Shown piece by piece: positions 1 through 13,028 of a stretch of 45,645 nucleotides of DNA. Below the pieces are notes generated by a model. The model ran no database searches, was not told the origin of the DNA, and saw only the letters and a list, made by a program, of their open reading frames with translations. Source of the stretch: Sphingomonadales bacterium (GTDB lineage: Bacteria > Pseudomonadota > Alphaproteobacteria > Sphingomonadales > Sphingomonadaceae); contig JAGWUH010000032.1 of the NCBI GenBank assembly GCA_028868535.1, forward strand, positions 1 through 45,645, written 5' to 3'. Both the position numbers and the translations under genes were made by a program. Numbering within the stretch: the stretch's first letter is position 1; each line of letters opens with the position of its first letter.

Positions 1-226
1 GGTAAAGGAAATCCAGCAAGGCCGCGCACGGCGGGAACGATCAATCAGCCGCGCAAGGCGGGAACCGGGTGCGCTTAGCGGAAAAGCGCCGACTCGGCCA
101 GCCACGATTGCGCTGCAGTGCAGCGAAGGCCGGATTGCCCGCGAACCGGGCGGTTTTACCCGTGCCGATCGGGGGCGGCGGCCGAGGCCCGCCCCCGACC
201 CTGCCCCCGGCCGCGCGCTGCGCCGA
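1..226. other. Non-coding left edge downstream of secA
   Basis: These bases lie past the secA stop codon and hold no convincing gene. Open frames here are Arg/Pro/Ala-rich and run into the antisense of secA, as expected in high-GC DNA. The only structure I see is the hairpin at 169-198, listed separately. Confidence 0.6.
169..198 (-). terminator. Hairpin downstream of secA
   Basis: The arms TCGGGGGCGG (169-178) and CCGCCCCCGA (189-198) are perfect 10-bp complements around a 10-nt loop, about 30 bases past the secA stop. There is no T-run on the minus strand after the stem, so it is either a weak intrinsic terminator or an mRNA 3'-end stabiliser. Confidence 0.45.
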
Positions 227-2923
<2,697 letters not shown>

Positions 2924-3007
2924 GAGTCTGTCCGATTCAGGAAAAATCGCGCGGCGCGGCGCGTGGCCGGCCCTGCGCAGGATAGGATGGGCGGTGGGCG
3001 CGCCGCG

Positions 3008-3277
3008 CTATTCGCGGGCGCGGTCGATGCCGATGAGGACCGGCGCCGGGGCCGCCACGGCCAGCGTCGGGCGCACCACGCGAATCCGCTGCGCGGGTCC
3101 GGCGCTGGGCCGCGCCGGAAGCAGCGCGGCATGGGCGGCCTCCGCCGGGGCCGGCGGCACCGCATCCGCGAGCACGCCGATCTCCGTCTCGCTCGCCCCG
3201 AAGGCGCGCGCGTCGGCCATGCCGGGGACGGCAAGACCGCTGACGAGCGCGAGCAGCGAGAGCAGGAAACGGAGCAT
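3008..3277 (-). CDS. Small secreted hypothetical protein (89 aa)
   Basis: I do not recognise the family. The product begins with a clear Sec-type signal peptide (MLRF, then a Leu/Ala/Val core, with probable cleavage after AxA-like GMADA about residue 23). The rest is Ala/Pro/Val-rich with no cysteines or motifs. The ATG at 3277 has no strong ribosome binding site before it. The gene sits between secA (same strand, 84 bp downstream) and argJ (divergent). It could be a degenerate remnant of a longer exported protein, because the mature part has low complexity. Coding status is moderately supported by the signal peptide alone. Confidence 0.5.
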   Translation of the reverse strand: MLRFLLSLLALVSGLAVPGMADARAFGASETEIGVLADAVPPAPAEAAHAALLPARPSAGPAQRIRVVRPTLAVAAPAPVLIGIDRARE

Positions 3278-3451
3278 GTCGGCCGGGGATATATGTCGCG
3301 GGGACTCGCGCGTCCAGCCTTGGCGGGCGATAGCGCCGGATATTCAGGGTTAATCCCCCACCCGGCAGCGGCGACGCCAGGCCGCGACAACCGCTTGCGA
3401 CCGGGCCGCCGCGCCCATATGGGGACGGGCCTTACCGGGAGGTTGCCTGCC

Positions 3452-4678
3452 ATGTCCGATGCCGTTTCGCCGCTCGCCTCGCCGTTTCCCGCGCTGCCCG
3501 CGATTGCCGGGGTCACGCCGCGCGTCGCCCGCGCCGGCTACAAGGACTGGGGCCGCTGCGACCTGACATACGTCGAACTGGCCGCAGGCACGGCGGTGGC
3601 CGGGGTGTTCACCCGCAACGTCTGTTGCTCGAGCGAGGTCGAACTGGGCCGCGAGCAGGTCAAGGCCGGCAAGGCGCGCGCGCTCGTGGTCAATGCCGGC
3701 AACTCCAACGCCTTCACCGGCTATCGCGGCCGCGAGGCGGTCGAGCAGATCATGGCGCAAGTGGCCGGCCACCTCGGCTGCGACCCGCGCGAGGTCTTCG
3801 TCTCGTCCACCGGCGTGATCGGCGTGCCGCTGCCCCGGGACAAGGCCCGCGAGGGCGTGGCGAACGCGCTGGCGGCGGCGCCGTGCGGCTGGGAGGACGC
3901 GGCGCGGACGATCGGCACCACCGACACCTTCCCCAAGGGGGCGATGGCGCAGGCGGTGGTCGATGGCCGCACCGTCACGCTGGCGGCGATCATCAAGGGC
4001 AGCGGCATGATCGCGCCCGACATGGCGACGATGCTCGGCTATGTCTTCACCGATTGCGCGATCGCGCCGGGCTACCTGCAGGAACTGCTGGCCGCCGCCG
4101 CCGACCGCACCTTCAACTGCATCACCGTCGACAGCGATACCTCCACCAGCGACACCGTGCTGGCCTTCGCCACCGGCCAGGCCGGCAACCAGCGCATCAA
4201 CTGCGGCGGCTGCCCCGGCGCCGACGCCTTTGCGGCGGCGCTGGAAGATGTCTGCCGGCAGCTCGCGCATCTCGTGGTGCGCGACGGCGAAGGCGCGCAG
4301 AAGTTCATCGCCGTCACCGTCTCCGGTGCGGTCAGCGACGCCAGCGCGCGCAAGGTCGGGCTGGCGATCGCCAACTCGCCGCTGGTCAAGACCGCGATCG
4401 CGGGCGAGGACGCCAACTGGGGCCGCGTCGTGATGGCGGTCGGCAAGGCGGGCGAACCCGCCGATCGTGACCGGCTGTCGATCGGCTTCGGTGGAGTCTG
4501 GTGCGCGCGGGAAGGCCTGCCGCTGGCGGACTACGACGAGGCGCCGGTGGCGGCGCACCTGAAGGGGCAGGACATCTCGATCGAGGTGGACCTGGGGCTG
4601 GGCGACGGCCGCGCGACGGTATGGACCTGCGACCTCACGCACGGCTACATCTCGATCAACGCGGATTATCGCTCCTAG
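3452..4678 (+). CDS. argJ: Bifunctional glutamate N-acetyltransferase / amino-acid acetyltransferase ArgJ
   Basis: ArgJ transfers the acetyl group from N-acetylornithine to glutamate, closing the acetyl cycle of arginine biosynthesis; some members also use acetyl-CoA. The 408-aa protein matches the family. The self-cleavage motif MIAPDMATMLGY is present; Thr193 would become the N-terminal nucleophile of the beta chain after autoproteolysis. The KGAMAQAVVDG stretch and the C-terminal GEDANWGRVV and HGYISINADYRS motifs also fit. The ATG at 3452 follows a GGGAGG-type ribosome site. The open frame extends far upstream, but only as antisense of secA. It is monocistronic and convergent with the next gene, from which a hairpin separates it. 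Confidence 0.97.
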   Translation: MSDAVSPLASPFPALPAIAGVTPRVARAGYKDWGRCDLTYVELAAGTAVAGVFTRNVCCSSEVELGREQVKAGKARALVVNAGNSNAFTGYRGREAVEQIMAQVAGHLGCDPREVFVSSTGVIGVPLPRDKAREGVANALAAAPCGWEDAARTIGTTDTFPKGAMAQAVVDGRTVTLAAIIKGSGMIAPDMATMLGYVFTDCAIAPGYLQELLAAAADRTFNCITVDSDTSTSDTVLAFATGQAGNQRINCGGCPGADAFAAALEDVCRQLAHLVVRDGEGAQKFIAVTVSGAVSDASARKVGLAIANSPLVKTAIAGEDANWGRVVMAVGKAGEPADRDRLSIGFGGVWCAREGLPLADYDEAPVAAHLKGQDISIEVDLGLGDGRATVWTCDLTHGYISINADYRS

Positions 4679-4695
4679 GCAGCGGGGTCAGGCAA

Positions 4696-4719
4696 CGGGC
4701 AGGGCCGTGGCCCTGCCCG
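4696..4719. terminator. Bidirectional hairpin between convergent argJ and a secreted-protein gene
   Basis: CGGGCAGGGCC and GGCCCTGCCCG form an almost closed 11-bp palindrome with a 2-nt centre, 17 bp after the argJ stop and 10 bp before the end of the convergent gene. It lacks a T-run but is well placed to end both transcripts. Confidence 0.5.
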
Positions 4720-4728
4720 CGCCGGCGA

Positions 4729-5124
4729 TCAGTCGTGGCGGTCCCAGCGCACCTGGCGGCTCAGCGAATCGAGCCGGTCCTGGATGTAGGTGGCGTCGGT
4801 GGGCGTCAGCCGGCCGCCGTCACGCTCGCGCATGCGCCAGGCCATCTGGCGGATGCGACGGAGTTCGCTGCTGCTCCGCCAGTATTCGCGGCCGCTGAGC
4901 GAGCCATCGGCGCGACCGCTCTCGATGCGCTGCTGGATCCACGAGATACGGTCCCAGGTCGAGTTCGGCGCATCGCGCCAGAAGTTGCCGCGATCGACGC
5001 GGTCATAGCGCTCGCCCTGATCATAGCGGTCATAAGCCCGGTACGGTTGCGCCCCGGCAGCGACCGGGGCGACGATCGGCGCGGCCATCGCGGCGAGCGC
5101 GGCGGTGAGGAAGATCTTGCGCAT
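4729..5124 (-). CDS. Secreted Arg/Asp-rich hypothetical protein (131 aa)
   Basis: The product starts with a signal peptide (MRKIFLTAALAAMAAPIVAP, cleavage probably near AGA about residue 25). A Tyr/Asp/Arg-rich stretch (repeats of YDRYD, RYDRVDRG) follows, then an amphipathic helical region with IQQRIESGRADGSLSGREY and a related second copy around LRRIRQMAWRMRERDGG. The repeated pattern of a helix, G-x-L-S/T, then a second helix suggests a small periplasmic all-helical fold. Similar small secreted proteins are common in sphingomonads (recollection), and their function is unknown. It diverges from the inositol-monophosphatase-family gene over a 134-bp gap. Confidence 0.8.
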   Translation of the reverse strand: MRKIFLTAALAAMAAPIVAPVAAGAQPYRAYDRYDQGERYDRVDRGNFWRDAPNSTWDRISWIQQRIESGRADGSLSGREYWRSSSELRRIRQMAWRMRERDGGRLTPTDATYIQDRLDSLSRQVRWDRHD

Positions 5125-5258
5125 TGTCTGGCTCCTTCAACGGGTTGCCCTTCCTTCCAACCAATGCGCGACGTCGCGCCCCGTTCACCGGATCACCGCG
5201 CCCGGGCAACGCTTCGCCGGGGCTTGCGGCCGGCGACGGGATCGACCAAGACGCGGTC

Positions 5259-6086
5259 ATGCAGGAACAGGCCTTGGACCGCGCCGTGATCGCGGTGATG
5301 CGCGATGCGGCGGACCGCGCGATCATGCCGCGCTACCAGTCGCTCAGCGCGCACGACATCATCGACAAGGACCCCGGCGCGCGCCTGCTCGATCTCGTCA
5401 CCGTGGCGGACAAGGAGAGCGAAGTCATCCTTGCCGAAGGGCTCGCGAAGATCCTGCCCGAGGCCGCGATCGTCGGCGAGGAAGCCGCGCACGCCGATCC
5501 TTCCGTGCTCGACGGCCTCGGCGCGCCGCTGTGCTGGATCATCGACCCGGTCGACGGCACCAACAACTTCGCATCGGGCAAGCCGCCATTCGGCATCCTC
5601 GTCGCGCTGGCCGCGCATGGCGAGACGATCGGCGGCTGGATCTTCGATCCGCTGAAGAACCGCCTGTGCCACGCGCACAAGGGCCAGGGCGCCTGGGTCG
5701 ATGGCGAGCGGGTGACGTCGCGCGGCAGCGGGCAGACCCCGCCGATCGCGGCGATCAGCTTCGTGTTCGCCGACGAGGCCGAGCGCGCGGCCCTGAAGGC
5801 GCAGATCGCCCCGCACTACACCACGGTGGACATCCCGCGCTGCGCGGCCGAGCAGTATCCCCGCATCGTGCTGGGCGAGAACGACCTGACGATCTTCTCG
5901 CGCACGCTGGCATGGGACCACGCCGCCGGGGTTCTGTTCGTCAACGAGGCCGGAGGCAAGGTGGCGCGACCCGACGGGCGGCCTTATCTGGTGCCCGAAC
6001 ACATGCAAAACGGCCTGCTCGGCGCCTCGTCGCCGGCCTTGTGGGACGAACTGGCGGCTCGGATCGCCGGAATGGTGAAGGGCTAG
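5259..6086 (+). CDS. Inositol monophosphatase family protein
   Basis: This is a Mg2+-dependent sugar/nucleotide phosphatase of the IMPase superfamily. The 275-aa product shows the metal-binding signatures GEEAAHAD, WIIDPVDGTNNF (DPxDGT) and WDHAAGVLF (WDxAAG). The exact substrate cannot be read from sequence: inositol phosphate, histidinol phosphate and 3'(2'),5'-bisphosphate nucleotide are all possible in this family. I chose the ATG at 5259 because the 45 upstream residues in frame are low-complexity and do not fit the family N-terminus; no strong ribosome site marks either start. The gene converges with trxA across a 47-bp gap that holds an inverted repeat. Confidence 0.9.
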   Translation: MQEQALDRAVIAVMRDAADRAIMPRYQSLSAHDIIDKDPGARLLDLVTVADKESEVILAEGLAKILPEAAIVGEEAAHADPSVLDGLGAPLCWIIDPVDGTNNFASGKPPFGILVALAAHGETIGGWIFDPLKNRLCHAHKGQGAWVDGERVTSRGSGQTPPIAAISFVFADEAERAALKAQIAPHYTTVDIPRCAAEQYPRIVLGENDLTIFSRTLAWDHAAGVLFVNEAGGKVARPDGRPYLVPEHMQNGLLGASSPALWDELAARIAGMVKG

Positions 6087-6123
6087 CGGCCTCAAGGCGG
6101 CGATAATGCCACCTTAAGGCCGC
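6086..6123. terminator. Imperfect hairpin between the IMPase-family gene and trxA
   Basis: GCGGCCTCAAGGCGG (6086-6100) faces CCACCTTAAGGCCGC (6109-6123), pairing at 13 of 15 positions around an 8-nt loop. The two genes converge here, so it probably acts as a bidirectional end. It has no T-run. Confidence 0.45.
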
Positions 6124-6133
6124 CAAAACGGGA

Positions 6134-6454
6134 TCAAAGCGCGCCTTCGAGCCAGGCCTTGAGCTGCCCCTTCGGCGCCGCGCCGAGCTTCTGCGCGGCA
6201 GGCTTGCCATCCTTGAACAGGATCAGCAGCGGGATAGACTGCACCCCGAACTGCGACGCGGTCTCGGTATTCTCCATGATGTCGACCTTGACGATGTCGA
6301 CCTGGCCCTCGAGTTCCTCGCTGATTTCCTCGAGCGCCGGCGCGATCATCTTGCACGGCCCGCACCAATCGGCCCAGAAGTCCACGAGGACCGGCTTCGA
6401 CGACTGCAGGACGTCGGCGGCGAAGCTGGCGTCGGTGGCTTTCCTGGTGGCCAT
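6134..6454 (-). CDS. trxA: Thioredoxin
   Basis: A 106-aa cytoplasmic dithiol/disulfide oxidoreductase with the canonical active site WCGPC (Cys31 and Cys34) and the cis-proline loop SIPLLILF. Length and composition are those of classical thioredoxin 1. It is the last gene of the long minus-strand run, 28 bp after the addA stop. The addA-trxA adjacency is familiar from other alphaproteobacteria. An AGGAGAAAG ribosome site precedes the ATG at 6454. Confidence 0.97.
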   Translation of the reverse strand: MATRKATDASFAADVLQSSKPVLVDFWADWCGPCKMIAPALEEISEELEGQVDIVKVDIMENTETASQFGVQSIPLLILFKDGKPAAQKLGAAPKGQLKAWLEGAL

Positions 6455-6482
6455 AGGTCTTTCTCCTGAAAATGGTCGACGG

Positions 6483-9400
6483 CTAATCTAGGCGAAGCGG
6501 TTCACTTGGCAATGGCTGCAGCGCCAAGGATTCCTGCGTGGTGGACAAGGCCAGTTTGTGGCGATCGAGCACATCCGCCGGGATCGCGATCAGCCGCGGC
6601 GCCTGCGTATAGAGCAGCGCCGCCTCGATGCTGCGGCCGGGATAGGCCGCCTCCAGCGCCAGCGCGTAGGCCGCCATCTGCCGCAGCAGCGCCGCCGGCA
6701 CCTGTTCGAGGCTCTCCGGGGGGCGGCGCGCGGACTTGAAATCGACCAGCCGGATCGCCGTGGGCGTGACCAGCACGCGGTCGATGGTGCCGGCGATCAC
6801 GCGCTCGCCCACCGTCGCCGCGATCGGGATCTCCGCCAGCGCCTGCGGGCCGAACAGCTCCGCCCAGCGCGGATCGGCGATCACGCGCAGCGCGCTGGCG
6901 GCAATGTCCGCCCGCGCCGCCTCGCCCAGATCGGCCGCCTGCCGCGCCAGCCAGGTCGCGGCGGCACTCTCGCGCTCGGCCTCGGGCAGCACCGGCAGGC
7001 GTTCGAGCAGCTTGTGGACCAGCGTGCCGCGCCGCGCCGTCTGCGCCAGCGCCGCCGGGGAGAGGCCGGCAGCAGGCGGATCGGGCGAGAGGTCCTCCCC
7101 CGCCGACGAGGGCGCCAGCGGCTTCGGCGGGCGCGGTTCGGCCGGCGGCGGGCGCAGCAGCCAGCCGGGCTTGCCTTCGTCATCGAGCAGCGGGCGCTGC
7201 TCCGGCACCGGGCGGGGCACCGGCGGCGGCGGCACGCCATGCTCGCGGCGGGCGACCCAGATCGGGTCATCGACCCAGTCGCCCGGTCCGCCGACCTGCG
7301 CGAGGCGCGCGTACCAGGATTCGGGCGCCGCCTCCTTCTCGCGCGCACCCAGAGCGCCGGTAACGAAAAGCGCTTCCTCGGCCCGGGTCATCGCGACGTA
7401 GAGCAGGCGCCAGTGCTCCTCGGAATCGGCCTTGGCGATCGCCGCTTCGGCACGCGCGATCGGGCCGACCTTCTCCGGCCTGGCCAGTCCCGGCAGCGGC
7501 ACCGCGCGCTCGACGCCCGACAGGCTTGCAGCGGGATCGGCGAGATCGAGGTCGGGCGGACGCCCGGATTCGGGATTGCCGGCGGCATCGGCGAGGATGA
7601 CGATCGGCGCCTGCAGGCCTTTAGAGCCGTGCACGGTCATCACCCGGACGAGGCCGCCGGCGCCATCGGCCTCGCGCTTCAATTCCCCCTGCCCGGCGTC
7701 GAACCACGCCAAGAACCCGACGAGGCTGGGGGTGGCGGTGGCAGCATAGGCGTGCGCGGCGTTGACCAGCTCATCGAGCGGGTCGTGGACTTCGTCACCG
7801 AGGCGGGCGGCAAGCTTGCTGCGCGCCTCCCAGGGGCCGACCAGCAGCCAGTGCAGCAGCGCCTGCACCGGTTCGAAATCGGCGCGGCGCAGCAGGTCGC
7901 CGAGCAAGCCGAGCGTGGCGGCGACGTGCGGATCGGCGGACGCGCGCAGGTGCTCCCACAGGCGCCGGCCTTTCGGCCGCCAGCCATGTTCGAGCAGTTG
8001 CGCCTGCGTCCAGCCGAGCAGCGGCGAGACCAGCAGGCTAGCGAGGTTGAGATCGTCGAGCGGCTGCGCGGCGAAGCGCAGCGCCGCGACCAGATCTCGC
8101 ACCGCCAGCGGCGCCCCGAGCCGCAGGCGATCGACCCCGGCGACCGGCACCCCGGAGGCATGGAGCCGCGCGACGATGAGGCCGGCGAGCGCGCCGCGCT
8201 TGCGCACCAGCACCATCACGTCGCCGGCATCGGCATTGCGCGGCTCGCCTTTGTGAAGCGGGAAACCGCTATCGAGCCAGAGCTTGACCTGACGGGCGAT
8301 GCGATCGGCCAGGTCGCGCTCGGGGCCGGAGAGCCAGCTTTGCTCGCCCGGCTCGGCATCTTCGGGTAGGGTCTCCTCGTCGCGCGCCTCGCCAACCGGC
8401 TTCCACAGCACGACCTGCCCTGGCCGATGCGCGCCTACGTGGGGATCGGGGGCGCCGGGGAGGCCGAACTTTTCGGGGCCGATCGCAGCGATCGCGGCAT
8501 CGACGAACGAAAGCACCGGGGCGCCGGTACGGAACGAGCGATCGAGGCCGAGTTCGACGAGTTCGCGCAGGAACGGGCCATCGCGGTTGGCGCGGCCTCC
8601 GGCGACGGCACCGGCCATGATATCCCTGAAATGGCGCCGCGCGGTCTCGAAATTCTCCGGGCTGGTGCCCTGGAAGCCGAAGATCGCCTGCTTGTAGTCG
8701 CCAACCACGAACAGCGTGCGGGTGCCGCTGCCGTGAGTCCCCTCGCCCGCCCAGAATTCCTCGGTGAGCGCGCGGATGATCGCCCACTGCGCGGCGTTGG
8801 TGTCCTGCGCCTCGTCCACCAGCACATGGTCGAAGCGGCGATCGAGCTTGTAGCGGATCCAGTCGGCCATGCCGGCGCGGGTCAGAAGTTCGGCGGCGCG
8901 GCGGATCTGGTCGTCGAAATCGATCAGGCCTTCGCGCGCCTTCGCCTCCTCCCACGCCAGCGCGAAGGCGCGGCCGAGTTCCAGCGCCGGGGCAAGCCAC
9001 TGCGCAAGATCGAGCAGCGCGCGGGCGTCGCGGACCTTTTGCGCCGATGCCTGCACGGCGAGCGCGGCTTCGACGTAGCCCTCCTCGAACTTGAGCAACG
9101 AGGTTTCGGAACGCACCGTATCCTTTTGCGTGAACAGTGTTTTCCACAGGTCGTCGAGCGTGGCAAGGCGCTGTGCCGGCGATGCCGAGAGCCAGTCGGA
9201 CAGGACCGCAAAGCCATCCTTGCCGGACTTCGCGCTCCATTGCGCGTAGGCGGCGTGGCAGCAGCGCAGCGCCGCCACATCGAACGCGTCGTCGGCGCAA
9301 TGGGCGGCGAGCCACGCCTCGCCCGCGTCGACAGGCAGTTCGAGCAGGCGGTGGACGTGCGGCTGCAGCGGCGGCTGCCAGGCGCCGGGGCCGAACCAGC

Positions 9401-10010
9401 ATGGCCGCGCGGCGGCGCAGCGCAGCAGCCAGCCTTCGACGGCTTCGGGCGCCATGCGCAGCGACAGGCGCGCGACGGCATCGAGCAGCGTCGCGTTCCC
9501 CGCTGCCTCGGCATCGACCAGCAGTTCGGCCAGCGTCCGCCGCGCCAGCAGCAGGCGTTCGCGGTCCTCCATCGGGCGGGTGCGGGGAGTGAGATCGGCT
9601 TCCTCCGGGAAAGCCGCGAGCAGCCATTGCGAGAACGCGTGGATGGTATCGATGCGCAACCCGCCGCCCGGACAGTCGAGCACCTGGGTGAACAGGCGGC
9701 GGGCGCGGGCCAGCGCTTCCGGCCCCGACGGCGCGCCGATCGCCTCGAGTTCGAGGAACAGGCGCCCCTCGTCCATGCGCACCCAGCTTGCCAGCCTGTC
9801 GTTGATGCGCGCCGCCATCTCGGTGGCGCCGGCCTTGGTGAACGTCAGGCAGAGGATCGCATCGGGCGTCACCCCCTCGGTCAGCAGCAGCCGCAGCACG
9901 CGCGCGGAGAGCACCTGGGTCTTGCCGGTGCCCGCCGAGGCCGACAGCCACACCGAATCGCGCGGATCGACCGCGGGTGCCTGATTGCCGTGGAGCGGAT
10001 GGGGCGTCAT
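6483..10010 (-). CDS. addA: AddA: helicase-nuclease subunit of the AddAB double-strand-break repair enzyme
   Basis: AddA unwinds and resects double-strand ends with AddB and prepares 3' tails for RecA, filling the role of RecBCD. The 1175-aa product is a UvrD-type superfamily 1A helicase: Walker [10 protein letters not shown] (Lys30), Walker B DEAQD (399-403), motif [15 protein letters not shown], motif [10 protein letters not shown] and motif [12 protein letters not shown] RecB-family nuclease domain ends the protein, with GTIDRVL and VDFKS (Asp1090, Lys1092). I chose the ATG at 10010 because its ATGA overlaps the addB stop codon. The frame stays open 12 codons further upstream, but only inside addB. 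trxA follows 28 bp downstream. Confidence 0.96.
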   Translation of the reverse strand: MTPHPLHGNQAPAVDPRDSVWLSASAGTGKTQVLSARVLRLLLTEGVTPDAILCLTFTKAGATEMAARINDRLASWVRMDEGRLFLELEAIGAPSGPEALARARRLFTQVLDCPGGGLRIDTIHAFSQWLLAAFPEEADLTPRTRPMEDRERLLLARRTLAELLVDAEAAGNATLLDAVARLSLRMAPEAVEGWLLRCAAARPCWFGPGAWQPPLQPHVHRLLELPVDAGEAWLAAHCADDAFDVAALRCCHAAYAQWSAKSGKDGFAVLSDWLSASPAQRLATLDDLWKTLFTQKDTVRSETSLLKFEEGYVEAALAVQASAQKVRDARALLDLAQWLAPALELGRAFALAWEEAKAREGLIDFDDQIRRAAELLTRAGMADWIRYKLDRRFDHVLVDEAQDTNAAQWAIIRALTEEFWAGEGTHGSGTRTLFVVGDYKQAIFGFQGTSPENFETARRHFRDIMAGAVAGGRANRDGPFLRELVELGLDRSFRTGAPVLSFVDAAIAAIGPEKFGLPGAPDPHVGAHRPGQVVLWKPVGEARDEETLPEDAEPGEQSWLSGPERDLADRIARQVKLWLDSGFPLHKGEPRNADAGDVMVLVRKRGALAGLIVARLHASGVPVAGVDRLRLGAPLAVRDLVAALRFAAQPLDDLNLASLLVSPLLGWTQAQLLEHGWRPKGRRLWEHLRASADPHVAATLGLLGDLLRRADFEPVQALLHWLLVGPWEARSKLAARLGDEVHDPLDELVNAAHAYAATATPSLVGFLAWFDAGQGELKREADGAGGLVRVMTVHGSKGLQAPIVILADAAGNPESGRPPDLDLADPAASLSGVERAVPLPGLARPEKVGPIARAEAAIAKADSEEHWRLLYVAMTRAEEALFVTGALGAREKEAAPESWYARLAQVGGPGDWVDDPIWVARREHGVPPPPVPRPVPEQRPLLDDEGKPGWLLRPPPAEPRPPKPLAPSSAGEDLSPDPPAAGLSPAALAQTARRGTLVHKLLERLPVLPEAERESAAATWLARQAADLGEAARADIAASALRVIADPRWAELFGPQALAEIPIAATVGERVIAGTIDRVLVTPTAIRLVDFKSARRPPESLEQVPAALLRQMAAYALALEAAYPGRSIEAALLYTQAPRLIAIPADVLDRHKLALSTTQESLALQPLPSEPLRLD

Positions 10011-13000
10011 GGCCGCACCCCGCTGCGATCGAGCGACCAGTACCATTCCTCCAGCCGCATCAACTGGTCGTAATCGTTGTAGCCGCCGATGTCGGGATTG
10101 AGCCGGGCGGTGAACGGCTCCTCTCCCTTGATCCAGCGGTCGATCGCGTCCTTCAGGTAGCGCGCGGTCTCGGGCAGGAAATCCTCGCGCGGGATACCGG
10201 TCTTGCGGCGGCCTTCGAGGATCGGTTCCTGCACATAGCCGAATGCGCCGGCGCCGCGCTTCGCATCGCGCGCCAGCGACCAGTATTCGAAACGGGTCGG
10301 CGAGCCGGACACCTCGACCCCGGCGTCGCGATCACGGAAGGCGCCATTCTCGGCAATCAGGCCGAGCGTACCCAGCTGCAGCGAGAAGCCCTCCTGCACC
10401 ATGCGCGCGGTCGGCGGGCCGCCGGTCTTGTAGTCGATCACCGCGAGCGTGCCGTCGGGCAGGCGGTCGATCCGGTCGACGCGGCCGTGGACGCGGACGC
10501 CGTCGAAGTCCATTTCGCCCCACAGCTCGGTCCCGGCGACCTCGCGACCCTCGGCGCGCGCGGCGGCGATCTGCGCGCCGATCCAGTCGAGCGCGGCGAG
10601 GAGACGCGGTCGCCACAGCGCGCGCATCAGCGGATGCGCCGACAAGGCGTCGAGTTCCTCGGCGGCGATACGGTGCAGTTCGGCGAGATCACCGTGCGTG
10701 CGGTGCCAGCGATCGAGCACGCGGTGCGCGGCCTCGCCCCGCAGCGGCGCGCTCGGCTCGGCATCGAGCGCGTCGAGCCGCGACAGCCGCAGGATTGCGC
10801 TGGCGTAGAACTGGTAAGGATCGGAGCGCAGCCGGTCGAGCCCGGTGGCGGAAATGTCGACGCGGCGTTGTTCACCTGCCGGCATCGGCTGCGGGCGCGG
10901 GTGCGGCGGCACTTGCGCTGCCTCGTCGATGGTGGCGGCGAGGCGCGGGATCGCGGTTTCGGTGTGCGCCCTGGCCAGTTCCGTGCCGAGCATCGCCTGG
11001 ACGCGCAGCACGAAACGCGAGGGGATCGCCGGGCCGGATTCGGTGCGGCGCGACCAGCTCAGCACCACTTCGGGCGCGCCGAGCGCGGCGGCGAGATCGT
11101 GCGCGGCAAGGCCGATGCGGAAATCGGCGCCGGGCACGCCGAGCTGGCGCAGCAGCGCCGGCGGCAGCAGCGGATCGGGCGACGGCGCGCCCGGCCAGGT
11201 GCCTTCGACGAGGCCGCCACAAACGACGAGGTCGGCCCGGCTCATCCGCGCCTCGATCAGGCCGTAGATGGCGACGCGCGGGTGGCCGCCCCATGGCGGG
11301 CGGACCGAGACCAGTTCCATGCGTTCGCGCAGCAGCGCGGCGAGATCGCGCGGGTGGAGGCGGGTGCCGACGTCGCGGGCGGGTTCGCGCAAGGCTTCGA
11401 CGAACGAGGACAGGCAGCGGCCATCGGCATTGGCCCAGAGCGCTTCGCCGCACAGCGTTTCCGCAACCGTGACCAGCGTGTCGAGCAGTTCAGCGAGCGG
11501 CGCTTCTTGACCCGTCGCGAACAGGGGAGCCAGACTGGCGACGACACCTTGCCACCATTGCGCCAGCCCCTCACCCCGGCGGGCGGTGACTTCGCCCAGC
11601 GCCGCCAGCCCCGGCGCCGGACGCGGACCGCGCAGTGCGAGATCGAGCGCGCGGACCTGTTCGAGCCAGCCGAACCGCCCCTCCCCGGCCATGACCAGCG
11701 GGTGCGACAGCAGCGCCACCAGCGGCACCGGCGCGGCGCCCTCCCCCATCACCTCCGCCAGCAGCAGCAGCAGGCGGCCAGCGGCGGTCTGCGGCAGCGC
11801 GCGGCCGGCGGAATCGTCGGCCTGGATGTCCCAGCGGCGCAAGTGCGCGACCACGCGCGAGGCGAGCCCGCGATCGGGCGTGACCAGCGCGACGCGGCGC
11901 TCGGGCACTTCCAGCGCCTGCCGGATCAGCACCGCGATCGCCTGCGCCTCGGCGCCCGGATGCGCCGATTCCATCAGCCGCACGCCCGCGAGGCGGCGGC
12001 GCGGTTCGGGCAGATCGGCCCAGCCGGCCGAGGCATGAGGCGGCAGGAACAGGCTGGAGATCGCCTTGCTGCGGGCGGGCGGGGCGGCGGCCATGCCGGC
12101 GCGATGCCACGGGCGGACCTCGTCGCGGGAAACGCCCATGCGATTCAGCAGCAGCTTGAGGTGGTACTGCGGGTGGGTGATCGCGTCGCCACGGCCGAAC
12201 GGCGGGTCTTCCGGCCCGGCCGGAGCGCCGGCGGTGCCGAGCTCGTCCCAGACTTCGGCCTCCAGCGCGAGATCGAGATCGGGCAGGATCACCGCGCCGC
12301 GCGGCGTCTCGCTGACGACGCGGAGCAGCTTTGCCAGCGCAGGCGAGGCGCTGGTGACGCCGGCGGCGACCACCGGGTGCGGCGGGGGATTCTCGCGCCA
12401 GCTTTTCGCGGCGCGCTCGAACAGCAGGTTGCGGCGGGTGGGGGGATCGACCTCGCCGCGTTCCGCACACTCGGCGATCCACAACTGCTGGACCTTGAGG
12501 AAGGTGCGGACATTGTCCTGCCAGTGCGTCGCCTGTTCGCCGACGAGGCCGATCACCGCCTCCGACAGCAGGTCGATCGGGGCGACGCCCTCGACCAGCA
12601 GCCGGTCCATGGTCTGCGCGATCGCCTGCGCCTGGCGCAACAACGCCGGGCCGTGCAGGCGGTCACCGGTGACGGTGCGCAGATGCTCGGCCAGCCGCAG
12701 CCAGCGGCGCACCGGATCGGCAGAGGGCAGGATCGCCGCGCCGGCACCGAGTGGATCGAGCAGCGGGCCGAGCGTCTCGTCGAGATCGAGATCGCCGACC
12801 ACCGCCATGCGGGGCAGCAGCAGCCCGGCGCGGCCACCCTGCCCCGAGATGCGCACGAACGCTTCGGTAACGGTGCGCGCCGCGCGCTGGCTGGGCAGCA
12901 GCAGCGTCAGCCGGGCAAGGCCGAACTCGCTTTCGGCGTAGCGCGGCAGCAGGCCGGCGACGAGCGCATCGGCAAAGCCGCGGTGCGCGGCGATCGCATG

Positions 13001-13027
13001 GACGGCGGGACCCGGGGTGTCGGCCAC
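10007..13027 (-). CDS. addB: AddB: second nuclease subunit of AddAB
   Basis: AddB partners AddA in end resection. The 1006-aa protein has the alphaproteobacterial AddB layout: a degenerate N-terminal helicase-like region beginning LTLLLPSQRAARTV, without a true Walker lysine, and a C-terminal RecB-type nuclease with GRVDRIDRL and VIDYKTGG (Asp865, Lys867). I do not see the four-Cys iron-sulfur cluster found in Firmicutes AddB. Translation starts at GTG (13027), one base after the murU stop, and ends in the ATGA overlap with addA. Both points argue for translational coupling. Confidence 0.95.
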   Translation of the reverse strand: MADTPGPAVHAIAAHRGFADALVAGLLPRYAESEFGLARLTLLLPSQRAARTVTEAFVRISGQGGRAGLLLPRMAVVGDLDLDETLGPLLDPLGAGAAILPSADPVRRWLRLAEHLRTVTGDRLHGPALLRQAQAIAQTMDRLLVEGVAPIDLLSEAVIGLVGEQATHWQDNVRTFLKVQQLWIAECAERGEVDPPTRRNLLFERAAKSWRENPPPHPVVAAGVTSASPALAKLLRVVSETPRGAVILPDLDLALEAEVWDELGTAGAPAGPEDPPFGRGDAITHPQYHLKLLLNRMGVSRDEVRPWHRAGMAAAPPARSKAISSLFLPPHASAGWADLPEPRRRLAGVRLMESAHPGAEAQAIAVLIRQALEVPERRVALVTPDRGLASRVVAHLRRWDIQADDSAGRALPQTAAGRLLLLLAEVMGEGAAPVPLVALLSHPLVMAGEGRFGWLEQVRALDLALRGPRPAPGLAALGEVTARRGEGLAQWWQGVVASLAPLFATGQEAPLAELLDTLVTVAETLCGEALWANADGRCLSSFVEALREPARDVGTRLHPRDLAALLRERMELVSVRPPWGGHPRVAIYGLIEARMSRADLVVCGGLVEGTWPGAPSPDPLLPPALLRQLGVPGADFRIGLAAHDLAAALGAPEVVLSWSRRTESGPAIPSRFVLRVQAMLGTELARAHTETAIPRLAATIDEAAQVPPHPRPQPMPAGEQRRVDISATGLDRLRSDPYQFYASAILRLSRLDALDAEPSAPLRGEAAHRVLDRWHRTHGDLAELHRIAAEELDALSAHPLMRALWRPRLLAALDWIGAQIAAARAEGREVAGTELWGEMDFDGVRVHGRVDRIDRLPDGTLAVIDYKTGGPPTARMVQEGFSLQLGTLGLIAENGAFRDRDAGVEVSGSPTRFEYWSLARDAKRGAGAFGYVQEPILEGRRKTGIPREDFLPETARYLKDAIDRWIKGEEPFTARLNPDIGGYNDYDQLMRLEEWYWSLDRSGVRP

Positions 13028-13028
13028 G